This document shows positions 48,311 to 57,577 of a stretch of 64,000 bases of DNA, piece after piece. The translations under genes and the position numbers were made by a program. The first letter of the stretch is position 1. Each line of letters starts with the position of its first letter. The DNA comes from Mycolicibacterium tusciae JS617 (lineage in GTDB: Bacteria > Actinomycetota > Actinomycetes > Mycobacteriales > Mycobacteriaceae), in the NCBI RefSeq assembly GCF_000243415.2, contig NZ_KI912270.1:2728001-2792000 (forward strand), given 5' to 3'. The notes below the pieces were generated by a model that was given only the letters and a program-made list of their open reading frames with translations, was not told the DNA's origin and made no database searches.

Positions 48311-49105
48311 ATGAGCTCCGCGTCTGTCCCGGCCGAGGCGATCCTCGAATTGCAGGGTGTCAACAAGAGTTTCGGCGTGGTCCATGTGCTCCATGACGTC
48401 GACTTCCGCGTATACCCCGGCCAGGTGACGGCGCTGGTCGGGGACAACGGCGCCGGAAAATCGACACTGGTCAAAGCGATCGCCGGAATTCACCCCATCG
48501 ACAGCGGCACTTACCTGTTCGAGGGAAAGCCCGTGACCGTGCACAGTCCGAACGAGGTGTCGGCGCTGGGCGTCGAAGTCGTATACCAGGACTTGGCGCT
48601 GTGCGACAACCTCGACATCGTCGAGAACATGTTCCTGGGACGGGAACTCACGACCAGGGGGCTGCTCGACGAGGCACGAATGGAGACGATGGCCCGTAAG
48701 GCGCTGACCTCACTGTCGGTACGCACGGTCAAGTCCGTGCGTCAGACGGTGGCGAGCCTGTCCGGGGGACAACGCCAGACGGTGGCGATCGCGAAGTCGG
48801 TGCTGTGGAACTCCAAGGTGGTCCTGCTCGACGAACCCACCGCGGCCCTCGGCGTCGCGCAGACGCGTCAGGTGATCGACCTGGTGCGCAGGCTCGCCGA
48901 TCAAGGACTGGGAGTCGTGCTGATATCTCACAACATGGCCGACGTCTTCGAGGTCGCCGACCGGATCTGCGCGCTGTATCTCGGACGGGTGGCCGCCGAC
49001 GTCAAGGCCTCCGACGTCACCCACGGCCAGATCGTGGAGCTCATCACCGCTGGACGTTCCGGCAGCCTCGGCCTCGCTCCTGCGCAGGCCGCAGAGTCGA
49101 TGTGA
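48311..49105 (+). CDS. sugar ABC transporter ATPase, single-domain XylG-like
   Basis: This 264-residue ATPase has Walker A GDNGAGKST, a Q-loop VVYQDLAL, signature LSGGQRQ, Walker B VVLLDEPTAAL and an H-loop VLISHNM. Classical XylG/RbsA ATPases have two fused nucleotide-binding domains (about 500 residues); this is a single domain, as in some actinobacterial sugar systems. It presumably works as a homodimer with the permease encoded downstream. It starts 6 bp after xylF. Confidence 0.92.
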   Translation: MSSASVPAEAILELQGVNKSFGVVHVLHDVDFRVYPGQVTALVGDNGAGKSTLVKAIAGIHPIDSGTYLFEGKPVTVHSPNEVSALGVEVVYQDLALCDNLDIVENMFLGRELTTRGLLDEARMETMARKALTSLSVRTVKSVRQTVASLSGGQRQTVAIAKSVLWNSKVVLLDEPTAALGVAQTRQVIDLVRRLADQGLGVVLISHNMADVFEVADRICALYLGRVAADVKASDVTHGQIVELITAGRSGSLGLAPAQAAESM

Positions 49106-49148
49106 CCTCCGACGTGCATGACCGAGATGGAGATCTGAGGCAAGCATT

Positions 49149-50462
49149 ATGGCCAGCGAGATAAGCACTGTCAGTTCTCAATCCGATTCTCTACCCGATT
49201 CTCAATCCGATGTCGCCCTTGGCGACGAGGGCTTCTCCGGCGACATCCATGCCGACCAATCGTTCGGTGACGCGGTACGCGGTTACCTGCAGCGCGTCCG
49301 CGGCGGGGATATGGGTTCGCTGCCCGCGATCCTGGGCCTCGTCGTGCTGTTCGTGGTATTCGGTCTGGCCAACGACCGCTTCCTGTCGGCATTGAACCTG
49401 GCCAACCTCGTCACCCAGGCCGGCTCCATCTGCGTGCTGGCGATGGGGCTGGTGTTCGTGCTGCTGCTCGGTGACATCGACCTGTCCGCGGGGGTGGCAG
49501 GCGGGGTATCGGCATGCGCGACTGCGCTTATCGTCGTCAACCTGAGCTGGCCGTGGTGGGCTGCAATCCTGGCCGGCATTTCCTGCGGCGCGCTGATCGG
49601 CCTCGCCATCGGCCTGCTGCGCGCCAAACTCGGGATTCCGTCGTTCGTGGTCACGTTGGCGTTCTTCCTCGGCCTGCAGGGGGTGACGCTGAAACTCATT
49701 GGCGAGGGCGGGTCGGTCCGAGTCGACGAGCCGGTGATCCGCGGCCTGACGATCAGCAATGTGCCCGTTGCCATCGGCTGGGCGATCGCGCTGACAGTGG
49801 TGATTGGCTTCGCCGGCCTCGAGGTCTATCAACACCGGCGCAAGACGGCGCTGCAGCTGTCGCACGCCCCACTCGGCGTGGTCGTCGCGCGCGTGGCCGC
49901 TGCGGCCGCAGTCGTTCTCGGTGTCACGTTCGTGCTCAGTGTCAACCGCAGCGTCAACTCCAACGTGGAGATCAGCGGCATTCCGTACGTGATGCCGTTG
50001 ATCCTGGTGCTGCTCATCGTCATGACGCTCGTGCTCAAACGCACGTCATATGGCAGGCACATCTATGCCGTGGGCGGTAACGCCGAGGCGGCGCGCCGGG
50101 CAGGCATCTCCGTCGACCGCATCCGGGTTTCGGTGTTCGTCGTCTGCTCGTCGTTGGCCGCGTTGAGCGGAATTATCGCGGCGTCCTACGCAGGTAAGGT
50201 GTCAGCGGCCTCCGGTGCGGGCAACGTACTGCTGTACGCGGTCGGCGCGGCCGTCATCGGCGGCACCAGCCTGTTCGGCGGTAAGGGCCGGGCCATCGAC
50301 GCCGTGATCGGTGGCGTGGTGGTCGCGACGATCGCCAACGGACTGGGCCTGCTCAATCAGTCGTCCTATATCAACTTTCTGGTCACCGGCGGAGTGCTGC
50401 TCCTGGCAGCGAGCGTGGATGCGATCTCCCGCAGGCGACGCTCCTCGACCGGTTTGGGGTAA
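49149..50462 (+). CDS. xylH: sugar ABC transporter permease (XylH-like)
   Basis: This 437-residue inner-membrane permease of the ribose/xylose type has about ten helices. Family segments include GSICVLAMGLVFVLLLGDIDLSAG, LGIPSFVVTLAFFLGLQG, RTSYGRHIYAVGGNAEAARRAGI and AVGAAVIGGTSLFGGKG. The N-terminal 50 residues are polar, with a SDSLPDSQSD repeat encoded by a 12-bp tandem unit. It completes the xylA-xylF-ATPase-permease operon. Tandem hairpins follow the stop codon. Confidence 0.92.
   Translation: MASEISTVSSQSDSLPDSQSDVALGDEGFSGDIHADQSFGDAVRGYLQRVRGGDMGSLPAILGLVVLFVVFGLANDRFLSALNLANLVTQAGSICVLAMGLVFVLLLGDIDLSAGVAGGVSACATALIVVNLSWPWWAAILAGISCGALIGLAIGLLRAKLGIPSFVVTLAFFLGLQGVTLKLIGEGGSVRVDEPVIRGLTISNVPVAIGWAIALTVVIGFAGLEVYQHRRKTALQLSHAPLGVVVARVAAAAAVVLGVTFVLSVNRSVNSNVEISGIPYVMPLILVLLIVMTLVLKRTSYGRHIYAVGGNAEAARRAGISVDRIRVSVFVVCSSLAALSGIIAASYAGKVSAASGAGNVLLYAVGAAVIGGTSLFGGKGRAIDAVIGGVVVATIANGLGLLNQSSYINFLVTGGVLLLAASVDAISRRRRSSTGLG
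49179..49214. repeat. 12-bp imperfect tandem repeat at the 5' end of xylH
   Basis: Three consecutive 12-bp units (CAATCCGATTCT, CTACCCGATTCT, CAATCCGATGTC) encode the SQSDSLPDSQSD stretch of the cytoplasmic N-terminus. They are in frame. Confidence 0.75.
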
Positions 50463-50499
50463 CGGCTTTTTCGTTAGGCGGCGCGACCGGTAGTCGCGC
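50462..50499. terminator. tandem hairpins between convergent xylH and the HNH gene
   Basis: An ACG-GCTTTTT-CGT stem-loop directly follows the xylH stop. It is followed by a perfect 7-bp stem GCGCGAC-CGGTA-GTCGCGC (50481-50499). Neither has a long U-tract. In a high-GC mycobacterium, such paired hairpins between convergent genes are plausible bidirectional terminators. Confidence 0.45.
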
Positions 50500-50504
50500 G
50501 ACTC

Positions 50505-51890
50505 CTACTCCCCCGCTTCGTCTGGTGGGTCGGGATCGCTGCGCAGCAGTTCCTCGGGATGGTGCGCGTGGTTGATCTCAGGAGGTCGAGTTCCGTCCGT
50601 CCATGCCAGCCGACCGATGTCGGTAACCGTCGTCTGCCATCGTCTGTTGCTCACCTCCCCGTGGTCGGGCCCGCAGGCAAAGAACAGCACGTCGGCGTCG
50701 GTGGCGCCGCCGGCGGCCCAGTCGGTGCTGTGGTGCACCTCGGAGTGATAGCCGGGCTCAAGGCAATTCGGGCGCGTGCATCCGCCGTCGCGCGAGTAGC
50801 AGATGATGCGCTGGTCGGCGGTCGCCACACGTTTCTGGCGGCCCAGATACAGCGGTCGGTCACTGTGATCCTCGAACAACGCTAGATAGTGGATGGCGTC
50901 GGCGGCCATCCGAATGAGATCCCGCATCGGCAGCGCGGTGTCACCACCGGTGCGCGCCGGCGAGGGCATCGGCACGTCGGGATCATTCACGGCGTGGGCG
51001 GCCTGGTTTAGCTCGGCCAGGGTGGTGCGCGCAATTACCGTCACGGCATGACCGCGATGCGATCCGAGGTCGCCCGAGGCGATGCCGGCCTTGAGTCCGA
51101 GTTTGATGCCGTCATGGCAGCGTTGCGACGGGCTGCGGTCATCGGGAGTCTCGGCGATGGTGCCGTCGGGCAGATGGCGGCCCGGACGCACCGCGGCAGT
51201 GACGGCTTCGACATAGCAGCGGGTCTCGGGGTCGATCCAGCCCGACAGCCGGGACATGCCATCACGACCCTGCGGTCCCAGCGCCATGCCACGCCGGCGT
51301 GCGCGGTCGACTTCGTCGAAATCGCCGTCGGGATTGAAGATCTCGTCGATCCGACGGCCAGCCGCTTTGACGATCTCGGAGTCGTTCTTGATCGCTTCGC
51401 GGACCAGGCTGCGTTCGACCTCCACCCGATCGTCTGCCGACACACACGATGGCAACCGGTCCATCGCCTTCCTGATCTCCCGCAGGTGGTCCTCCCCGAC
51501 CACACCCTCCGCAACGGCATCGGCGACCAGTGGCAACTCCGCCGGCAAGGGTGGGCCGGACAGCTGCCGGCGCGGTGAGATCCGCGCGGCCACCTTCATG
51601 CGCCGCTTGATCTCGCGGGGCGGTATGCGCAGCCGCGCCCACAGACTGTCGATCAACGCGCCCACCAATCCCACCTCATCGGGCGGGTCGGCGATCTGAC
51701 CGAACACCCGGTACATCAGCCCGCGGTTGGTGCGCTCCTGCGTCTCGAGGCGCTCGGCCATCTCGACCCGAAACAGACTGCCTACCTCATCGGAGGACAA
51801 CTCACGCATCTGGGCATAGGCGTCATCGACCTGGTCCAGCAGGACGCGAAGACGCTCGCGTGCCGCCGATCCGGTGATGAATTCGCCCAT
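50505..51890 (-). CDS. 13E12-repeat/DUF222 HNH endonuclease-like protein
   Basis: This 461-residue protein has an N-terminal helical DUF222 domain and a C-terminal HNH motif (GGCTRPNCLEPGYHSEVHHSTDWAAGG, then CGPDHGEVSNRRW). The cysteines and HH pair fit a zinc-stabilised HNH nuclease fold. This is the mycobacterial 13E12 family, which is multicopy in many genomes and often near sites of rearrangement. Its cellular role is unknown. It is a single intact copy with no adjacent mobile gene. Confidence 0.88.
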   Translation of the reverse strand: MGEFITGSAARERLRVLLDQVDDAYAQMRELSSDEVGSLFRVEMAERLETQERTNRGLMYRVFGQIADPPDEVGLVGALIDSLWARLRIPPREIKRRMKVAARISPRRQLSGPPLPAELPLVADAVAEGVVGEDHLREIRKAMDRLPSCVSADDRVEVERSLVREAIKNDSEIVKAAGRRIDEIFNPDGDFDEVDRARRRGMALGPQGRDGMSRLSGWIDPETRCYVEAVTAAVRPGRHLPDGTIAETPDDRSPSQRCHDGIKLGLKAGIASGDLGSHRGHAVTVIARTTLAELNQAAHAVNDPDVPMPSPARTGGDTALPMRDLIRMAADAIHYLALFEDHSDRPLYLGRQKRVATADQRIICYSRDGGCTRPNCLEPGYHSEVHHSTDWAAGGATDADVLFFACGPDHGEVSNRRWQTTVTDIGRLAWTDGTRPPEINHAHHPEELLRSDPDPPDEAGE

Positions 51891-52034
51891 ACCACAACGC
51901 TATCGACATCCACCGCCAACCTAGCCGCCCATGATGCCCGCAGACCAAAGCCTGTGGATCAAACTCCGATTGGGGACAAACCGAGCGACTTGTCGGTGCG
52001 GGATGCTAACGGCGACGACAGCGCGGCCCGCCTC

Positions 52035-53564
52035 CTAGCCCCTGCTCTCAGCCATGGTCCGACCCTCGAAGAAGGCGGGACTTCGGATTCGCCAAATGAC
52101 CATCAACACGGCGCCGAGCAACAGGATTCCGAATCCCATGTAGAACACCAGGCCGATACCACCGATTGCGGCGCCGCTGCCGTTCTCCGGGTTCATGCTC
52201 TCGCCCACCGAGATCACGAAGACGGTGGCGAGCATGATCCCGCCGAGCACCGGAAAAAGGAACTTGAAGACCACGTTGTGGACATTGTCGAACAATTCGC
52301 GGCGGAAGTACCACACACAGGCAAATGCGGTGATGCCGTAGTACCAGCAGATCATGATGCCAAGTGCGGCAATGGTATCCAGCAGCACACGCTCCGAGAG
52401 CACGCTCACCAGGGTGTAGAACAACCCCGTCACCACTCCGGCGACCACGGTGGCATACGCAGGCACCAGGAATCGCGGGCTGACGCTGGCGAATCGCTTC
52501 GGGAACGCGCCGTAGGCGCCCATCGCGAGCATCGCCCGCGCGGCGGGCAGGAACGTCGTCTGCAGGCTGGCCACCGACGACGCCAGCACCGCGAGGAAAA
52601 GCAGCGGTCCCGCCCATCCGAGAACCGGATCGGCGAGTGCGCCGAACACGTTGTCCGCGTTCTCCTCATTGCCCAGGCCCAGCCCCTCGATCCCGATGCC
52701 GGCGTACATCATCACCGCGACGGCGACCAGTAGGTAAGTCAGCAGAATCGACAGCACACACAGCAGACCCGCCCGACCGGGCACCCTTGTCGGATCTTTG
52801 GACTCCTCGCCGAGTGTCAGGCAGGTGTCCCAGCCCCAGAACGCGAAAATCGACCCTGTCACGCCAATCACGAAGGCGCTCAGTGCAAGCCCGGTGAACG
52901 GATTGAACCAGTCCAAACTGAATGCGAGACCGGCCGGCGCATCACCGCTGGCGACGAGAACAATTGCCGCGACCGCAAAGGCGATCAGGACCGCCATCTG
53001 AAAGCCGACCAGCACATACTGCACCCGCTCGCTGGTCGTGATCCCCCGGCTCGCAATCAGCGTGGCAACGGCGATGAATGCGAGCGTCGTCGCGATGTTG
53101 ATTGCCTTGTTATCCGCCAGGTCGGCGATGGAAGGGTTGTTGAACACCCGCGCGATGAACAGATACAGGAACTCCACAGCGATCGCCGCGAGGTTGGACA
53201 GCACGATGATCGTCGCGATCACCATTCCCCACCCGCACATCCACCCGACATAGGGCCCAAACGCCTTGGTGGACCACGTGAATGACGCACCGCAGTCGGG
53301 TGCCCGCGAGTTCAATTCGCGGTATGCATAGGCGGTGAGGAACATCGGGATGAACCCGGCGATCAGGATGGCGGGCATCTTCAGCCCGACGGCCGCCACG
53401 ATCAGTCCGATGCTCGCCGTCAGTGTGTATCCCGGCGCGACCGACGAAATGCCGAGGACCGCGCCGGAGAAGGTACCTACCTTGCCGGTGGCGAGCCCTT
53501 TCGGGACCAGCCCTGCTGATTCCTCGGCAACCTTCAGTTCCTTGGCGGCACCGGTGTCGCTCAC
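52035..53564 (-). CDS. APC-family amino acid permease
   Basis: This 509-residue permease has about 13 membrane helices. The family N-terminal motif is GAVLGISSVAPGYTLTASIG, with FWGWDTCLTLGEESKDP centrally and YYGITAFACVWYFRR near helix 10. It is a clear paralogue of the truncated permease at 1-1026. Its start overlaps the stop of a USP gene by 4 nt, so the two are translationally coupled and probably one functional unit. The substrate is not known. Confidence 0.9.
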   Translation of the reverse strand: MSDTGAAKELKVAEESAGLVPKGLATGKVGTFSGAVLGISSVAPGYTLTASIGLIVAAVGLKMPAILIAGFIPMFLTAYAYRELNSRAPDCGASFTWSTKAFGPYVGWMCGWGMVIATIIVLSNLAAIAVEFLYLFIARVFNNPSIADLADNKAINIATTLAFIAVATLIASRGITTSERVQYVLVGFQMAVLIAFAVAAIVLVASGDAPAGLAFSLDWFNPFTGLALSAFVIGVTGSIFAFWGWDTCLTLGEESKDPTRVPGRAGLLCVLSILLTYLLVAVAVMMYAGIGIEGLGLGNEENADNVFGALADPVLGWAGPLLFLAVLASSVASLQTTFLPAARAMLAMGAYGAFPKRFASVSPRFLVPAYATVVAGVVTGLFYTLVSVLSERVLLDTIAALGIMICWYYGITAFACVWYFRRELFDNVHNVVFKFLFPVLGGIMLATVFVISVGESMNPENGSGAAIGGIGLVFYMGFGILLLGAVLMVIWRIRSPAFFEGRTMAESRG

Positions 53565-54448
53565 GGCAGGTCCCCGGCTTCGAACGGGTCCCTCGGCACT
53601 ACCACCATCGGGACCTCCAACACCCGCAGCATCTTCGCGGCGGTGGAACCCAGGAACAAGCGTTTGGGCGCGCTGAGCCGGCTCGACCCGACCATGATCA
53701 AGTCACCGTCATGCCATTCGAGCTTGCTGACCGCCTCCTCGACGGTCCGGCCGTCGACAATCGTCGAAGTGACCGGAAAGTCCTCGGGGAGCTCGATTTT
53801 CGCCGTCTCAAGGGTGTGCTGAGCATGAGCGAGCGCACGCTCGCGCACGGCATCGTCGTCCCCGCGAAGCGTGCCGAACATCGGGTCAAGCGCAACCAGC
53901 GACACCAGCCGCAGCGGAGTCCCGGCGGCGCGGCTGAACCGCACGGCGGTGTCCAGCAGCAGGTCCGCGCCAGTGCGCTCACCGATCGCGCACGTCACCT
54001 CACGAATTCGGTCGATCGACCAGTCGCGACTACCCCGCGGAGCCACGGCGACAGGAACCGGTGACGAATGCAGGAGTTCGTTGACAACCGATCCCAGCGA
54101 GTAGCTGCCCGCCAAACCACCACCGGAGCCACCGACGACGATCAGGTCGGCCTGCACCCGTGCCGCCTCTTTGATCAGCCCGTCGGCGTACGAGTCGTCG
54201 AAGCTGACGTGGGTGCCCGCGACGACGTCGGCGGGTATCAGCGCACGCGCTTCGGCCAGCCAGTGCTCGGCCTGCTCGGCGAGGTGCTCGTCGTACCCGC
54301 CGATCGGCACAAGGGAGGGCACCACCCGATCCGGGGGCAAGATGATGCTCACCCCTAGCTCGGCGCCGAGTGTGCGGCACAACCGCACCCCCAGCGCTAC
54401 CGCGTCGGCGCCTCCCGGCGTTGCCAGATAACCAACGACCAGCTTCAT
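53561..54448 (-). CDS. universal stress protein, two-domain
   Basis: This 295-residue protein has two UspA-like domains. Domain 1 contains GYLATPGGADA and DLIVVGGSGGG. Domain 2 ends with GSSRLSAPKRLFLGSTAAKML. It is homologous to the USP at 1043-1903 along its length. ATG 54448 is chosen over 54475 because the conserved MKLVVGYLA begins there and GAGGG lies upstream. The 4-nt overlap with the permease start suggests that it acts with or on that transporter. Confidence 0.9.
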   Translation of the reverse strand: MKLVVGYLATPGGADAVALGVRLCRTLGAELGVSIILPPDRVVPSLVPIGGYDEHLAEQAEHWLAEARALIPADVVAGTHVSFDDSYADGLIKEAARVQADLIVVGGSGGGLAGSYSLGSVVNELLHSSPVPVAVAPRGSRDWSIDRIREVTCAIGERTGADLLLDTAVRFSRAAGTPLRLVSLVALDPMFGTLRGDDDAVRERALAHAQHTLETAKIELPEDFPVTSTIVDGRTVEEAVSKLEWHDGDLIMVGSSRLSAPKRLFLGSTAAKMLRVLEVPMVVVPRDPFEAGDLP

Positions 54449-54559
54449 AACCAAACCACCCTCGATCTCGCACACCGATGTACGGACGTCGTGTGGTGAA
54501 TCCTGTCAACGCCGGACCGCAGTTACCCGCGCTTCCGCCAAATTGGCCGCCGGCTGGAG

Positions 54560-55429
54560 TCAGGCGCTGTACTCGGCGACGCCGTCCTCGAGCACCAGGC
54601 GCGCGTTCGACCCGTCCGGATCCGATGCCTCGGTGCGGAACACCGCCTGTCCCGGCTCGGTTCGCCAAATCGACGTCGTGAGGGTCTCGCCGGGAAACAC
54701 CGGCGACGTGAATCGGGCTGCGATGGCGCTGACTTTCGTCGCATCACCTGCGCCGAGGTCGGCGACCAGCGCTCGGCCCGCGACGCCGTAGCTGCACAGC
54801 CCGTGCAGGATCGGCTTCGGGAAGCCGGCCAGCTCGCGTGCGAACCACGGATCACTGTGCAGCGGATTGCGGTCACCCGACAGCCGATAGATCAGCGCCT
54901 GGTCCGCACGGGTGGGCAGCGCGATCTTCGAATCCGGTTCGCGGTCCGGGATTTCCGGCGCCGACGGTCGTTGCCCAGGCTGGCCGCCGAATCCGCCCTC
55001 GCCGCGGATGACCGCCGTGGTGTGCGTTTCGGCGATAACCTCGCCCGAGTCGGGATCGGTGCCGGTCGCCTTGAGCATGACGATGGCGTTCTTGCCCTCG
55101 CCCTTGTCCTGGATGTCGGCGACTTCTGCGACGACGCTCAGCTGGCCGGCCGGAGGCAGCGGCTTGAACAGCCGGATGCCCTGGGACCCGTGCAGCAGCA
55201 TGGCGAAGTTGAAGCTACCGATCATGGCGGCCGCCGCGAACGGCAGGCACGCGATGACGGCGTAGGTCGGCAGCACCTGTTGCGGGGTGTCGTGGCTGTT
55301 CTCCGTGGTGAACGCCAGATCGTCGAGACCCGCGCCGACGCCGAGCGCGTACAGCATCGTGTCGCGGTCGGTCCATTTGAAAAGCTGCGGTTCCGTCTTC
55401 GCGCCTATGGCATTCGGGTCGAGCGGCAT
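54560..55429 (-). CDS. htdY: 3-hydroxyacyl-thioester dehydratase (double hotdog, MaoC-like)
   Basis: This 289-residue double-hotdog protein has the R-specific hydratase motif in YRLSGDRNPLHSDPWFA (catalytic Asp and His) within the C-terminal hotdog. It hydrates or dehydrates (R)-3-hydroxyacyl thioesters in fatty acid metabolism. Length and context next to acrA1 match M. tuberculosis HtdY (Rv3389c). ATG 55429 follows AGGGAG and gives the family N-terminus PLDPNAIGAKT; the 21 upstream codons are rejected. It is divergent from acrA1. Confidence 0.87.
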   Translation of the reverse strand: MPLDPNAIGAKTEPQLFKWTDRDTMLYALGVGAGLDDLAFTTENSHDTPQQVLPTYAVIACLPFAAAAMIGSFNFAMLLHGSQGIRLFKPLPPAGQLSVVAEVADIQDKGEGKNAIVMLKATGTDPDSGEVIAETHTTAVIRGEGGFGGQPGQRPSAPEIPDREPDSKIALPTRADQALIYRLSGDRNPLHSDPWFARELAGFPKPILHGLCSYGVAGRALVADLGAGDATKVSAIAARFTSPVFPGETLTTSIWRTEPGQAVFRTEASDPDGSNARLVLEDGVAEYSA

Positions 55430-55518
55430 CGAGGCTCCCTTCGCTGGTCTGTCGGACGATACACAGCCACCGCGGGCGGGCGATCCAGCCATTGACCTTT
55501 CCTCCGCCAGGGGTGACC

Positions 55519-57552
55519 ATGGCTCGCATGCGCTATGTCGTTACCGGCGGTACTGGGTTTATTGGCCGACGCGTGGTCAGCCAGATTCTGGCAAGCCGTG
55601 ATGACGCAGAGGTGTGGGTGCTGGTCCGGCGCGAGTCACTCGAGCGGTTCGAGCGATTGGCGACCGACGGCGAGCGCACGTGGGGCGAACGTGCAAAACC
55701 GCTGGTCGGTGACCTCACCACCCCCGAACTCGGGCTGACCGACGAAGCCGTCGCCGAACTCGGCACCGTCGACCACATCGTGCATTGCGCAGCGATATAC
55801 GACATCACCGTCGGCGAGGCCGAGCAGCGTACCGCCAACGTCGACGGCACCCGCGCCGTCATCGACCTCGCCCTCCGGCTCGGCGCGACCTTGCATCACG
55901 TGTCATCGATCGCCGTGGCCGGCGCCTATCGTGGCGAGTTCACCGAGGACGATTTCGACGTCGCACAGGACCTGCCGACGCCGTACCACCAGACGAAGTT
56001 CGAAGCCGAACTTCTGGTGCGCTCGGCCCACGGGCTGCGGTACCGGATCTACCGGCCCGCGGTCGTCGTCGGCGATTCGCACACCGGCGAGATGGACAAG
56101 GTCGACGGGCCCTACTACTTCTTCGGCGTGCTGGCCAAGCTGGCGCGACTGCCCAGCATCACGCCGATGGTCCTGCCCGACACCGGCCGCACCAATATCG
56201 TCCCGGTGGACTTTGTCTCCGAGGCACTCGTCGCGCTCATGCACACGCCTGACCGCGACTGGCAGACGTTCCACCTCACGGCACCGAAAACAATTGGGCT
56301 GCGCGGGATCTACCGTGGGGTCGCCAAAGCTGGCGGCTTGCCGCCGCTGATCGGCACACTGCCACGCGGCGCGGCCGCACCGATCGTGCGGGCCAGCGGA
56401 CGCACCAAGATCCTGCGCAACATGGCAGCCACGCAATTGGGCGTTCCCGCCGAGGTGCTCGACATCGTCGACCTGTTCGCGACGTTCACCTCCGACAACG
56501 CCGATGAGGCGTTGCGCGGCACCGGTATCACCGTGCCAGAGTTCGCAACGTACGCCCCGAAGTTGTGGCGGTACTGGGCCGAGCATCTAGATCCCGATCG
56601 TGCGCGTCGTGACGACCCCGCCGGACCTCTGGTGGGCAGGCACGTCATCATCACCGGCGCATCCAGTGGGATCGGACGGGCATCGGCCGTCGCTGTCGCC
56701 GAACGCGGCGGATGCGTATTCGCGTTGGCGCGCAACGCCGAAGCGCTCGACGAGCTGATAGCCGAGATCCGCGAGGCCGGCGGCCAGGCGCACGCGTTCA
56801 CATGCGACGTCACCGACTCAACGTCCGTCGAGGCCACTGTCAAAGACATCCTCGGCCGGTTCGGGCACGTCGACTATCTGGTGAACAACGCAGGACGATC
56901 GATCCGTCGTTCGGTGTCGGCGTCCACCGACCGCCTGCACGACTACGAGCGTGTGATGGCGGTCAACTACTTCGGGTCGGTGCGGATGGTGCTCGCCTTG
57001 CTTCCGCATTGGCGCGAACGCAAATTCGGGCACGTCGTCAACGTTTCCAGTGCGGGTGTGCAGGCCAGCACCCCAAAGTACAGCGCGTACATCCCCAGTA
57101 AGGCGGCACTGGATGCGTTCGCCGAAGTCGTTGGCAGCGAAACGCTTTCCGATCACATCACCTTCACCAGCATCCATATGCCGTTGGTGAAGACGCCGAT
57201 GATCGCGCCCTCGCGGCGTCTGAACCCGATGCCCCCGATCACCGCCGAGCACGCAGCGGCGATGGTGGTGAGGGGGCTGGTCGACAAGCCCGCAAGGATC
57301 GACACCCCGGTCGGGACGCTGGCCGACGTCGGCATGTACTTCACCCCCAAGCTGTCGCGCCGGGTACTCCACCAGATCTATCTGGGGTATCCGGATTCGG
57401 CGGCTGCGCGCGGGGTCGATGCATCCGAATCCACACCGCAACGCCGCCCCAAGCGACCCGCGCGCGTCACGGTGCCCCGGGTACGTGTCCCGCGGCTTGT
57501 GGCCCGCCCGGCCAAACGTGTGATGCGCGTGGTGCCCGGCGTGCATTGGTGA
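55519..57552 (+). CDS. acrA1: two-domain fatty acyl-CoA reductase / SDR protein
   Basis: This 677-residue fusion has an N-terminal extended SDR/acyl-CoA reductase domain (TGGTGFIG near residue 12, then YHQTKFEAELLVR) and a C-terminal classical SDR domain (ITGASSGIG near 380, Tyr524-x3-Lys528 in YIPSK). Such proteins reduce fatty acyl-CoA or aldehydes to alcohols for lipid or wax-ester synthesis. The orthologue is Rv3391. ATG 55519 follows AGGGGTG; ATG 55528 is also possible. A short basic tail rich in Arg/Val ends the protein. Confidence 0.9.
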   Translation: MARMRYVVTGGTGFIGRRVVSQILASRDDAEVWVLVRRESLERFERLATDGERTWGERAKPLVGDLTTPELGLTDEAVAELGTVDHIVHCAAIYDITVGEAEQRTANVDGTRAVIDLALRLGATLHHVSSIAVAGAYRGEFTEDDFDVAQDLPTPYHQTKFEAELLVRSAHGLRYRIYRPAVVVGDSHTGEMDKVDGPYYFFGVLAKLARLPSITPMVLPDTGRTNIVPVDFVSEALVALMHTPDRDWQTFHLTAPKTIGLRGIYRGVAKAGGLPPLIGTLPRGAAAPIVRASGRTKILRNMAATQLGVPAEVLDIVDLFATFTSDNADEALRGTGITVPEFATYAPKLWRYWAEHLDPDRARRDDPAGPLVGRHVIITGASSGIGRASAVAVAERGGCVFALARNAEALDELIAEIREAGGQAHAFTCDVTDSTSVEATVKDILGRFGHVDYLVNNAGRSIRRSVSASTDRLHDYERVMAVNYFGSVRMVLALLPHWRERKFGHVVNVSSAGVQASTPKYSAYIPSKAALDAFAEVVGSETLSDHITFTSIHMPLVKTPMIAPSRRLNPMPPITAEHAAAMVVRGLVDKPARIDTPVGTLADVGMYFTPKLSRRVLHQIYLGYPDSAAARGVDASESTPQRRPKRPARVTVPRVRVPRLVARPAKRVMRVVPGVHW

Positions 57553-57577
57553 GCGGGATGGTCCTATCGTTGGCAGT

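Noticed and set aside
50505..51890. HNH/13E12 protein as a homing endonuclease or mobile element
   Set aside because: No flanking repeats, intron or intein boundaries are visible; the family is a common dispersed mycobacterial one with unknown role.
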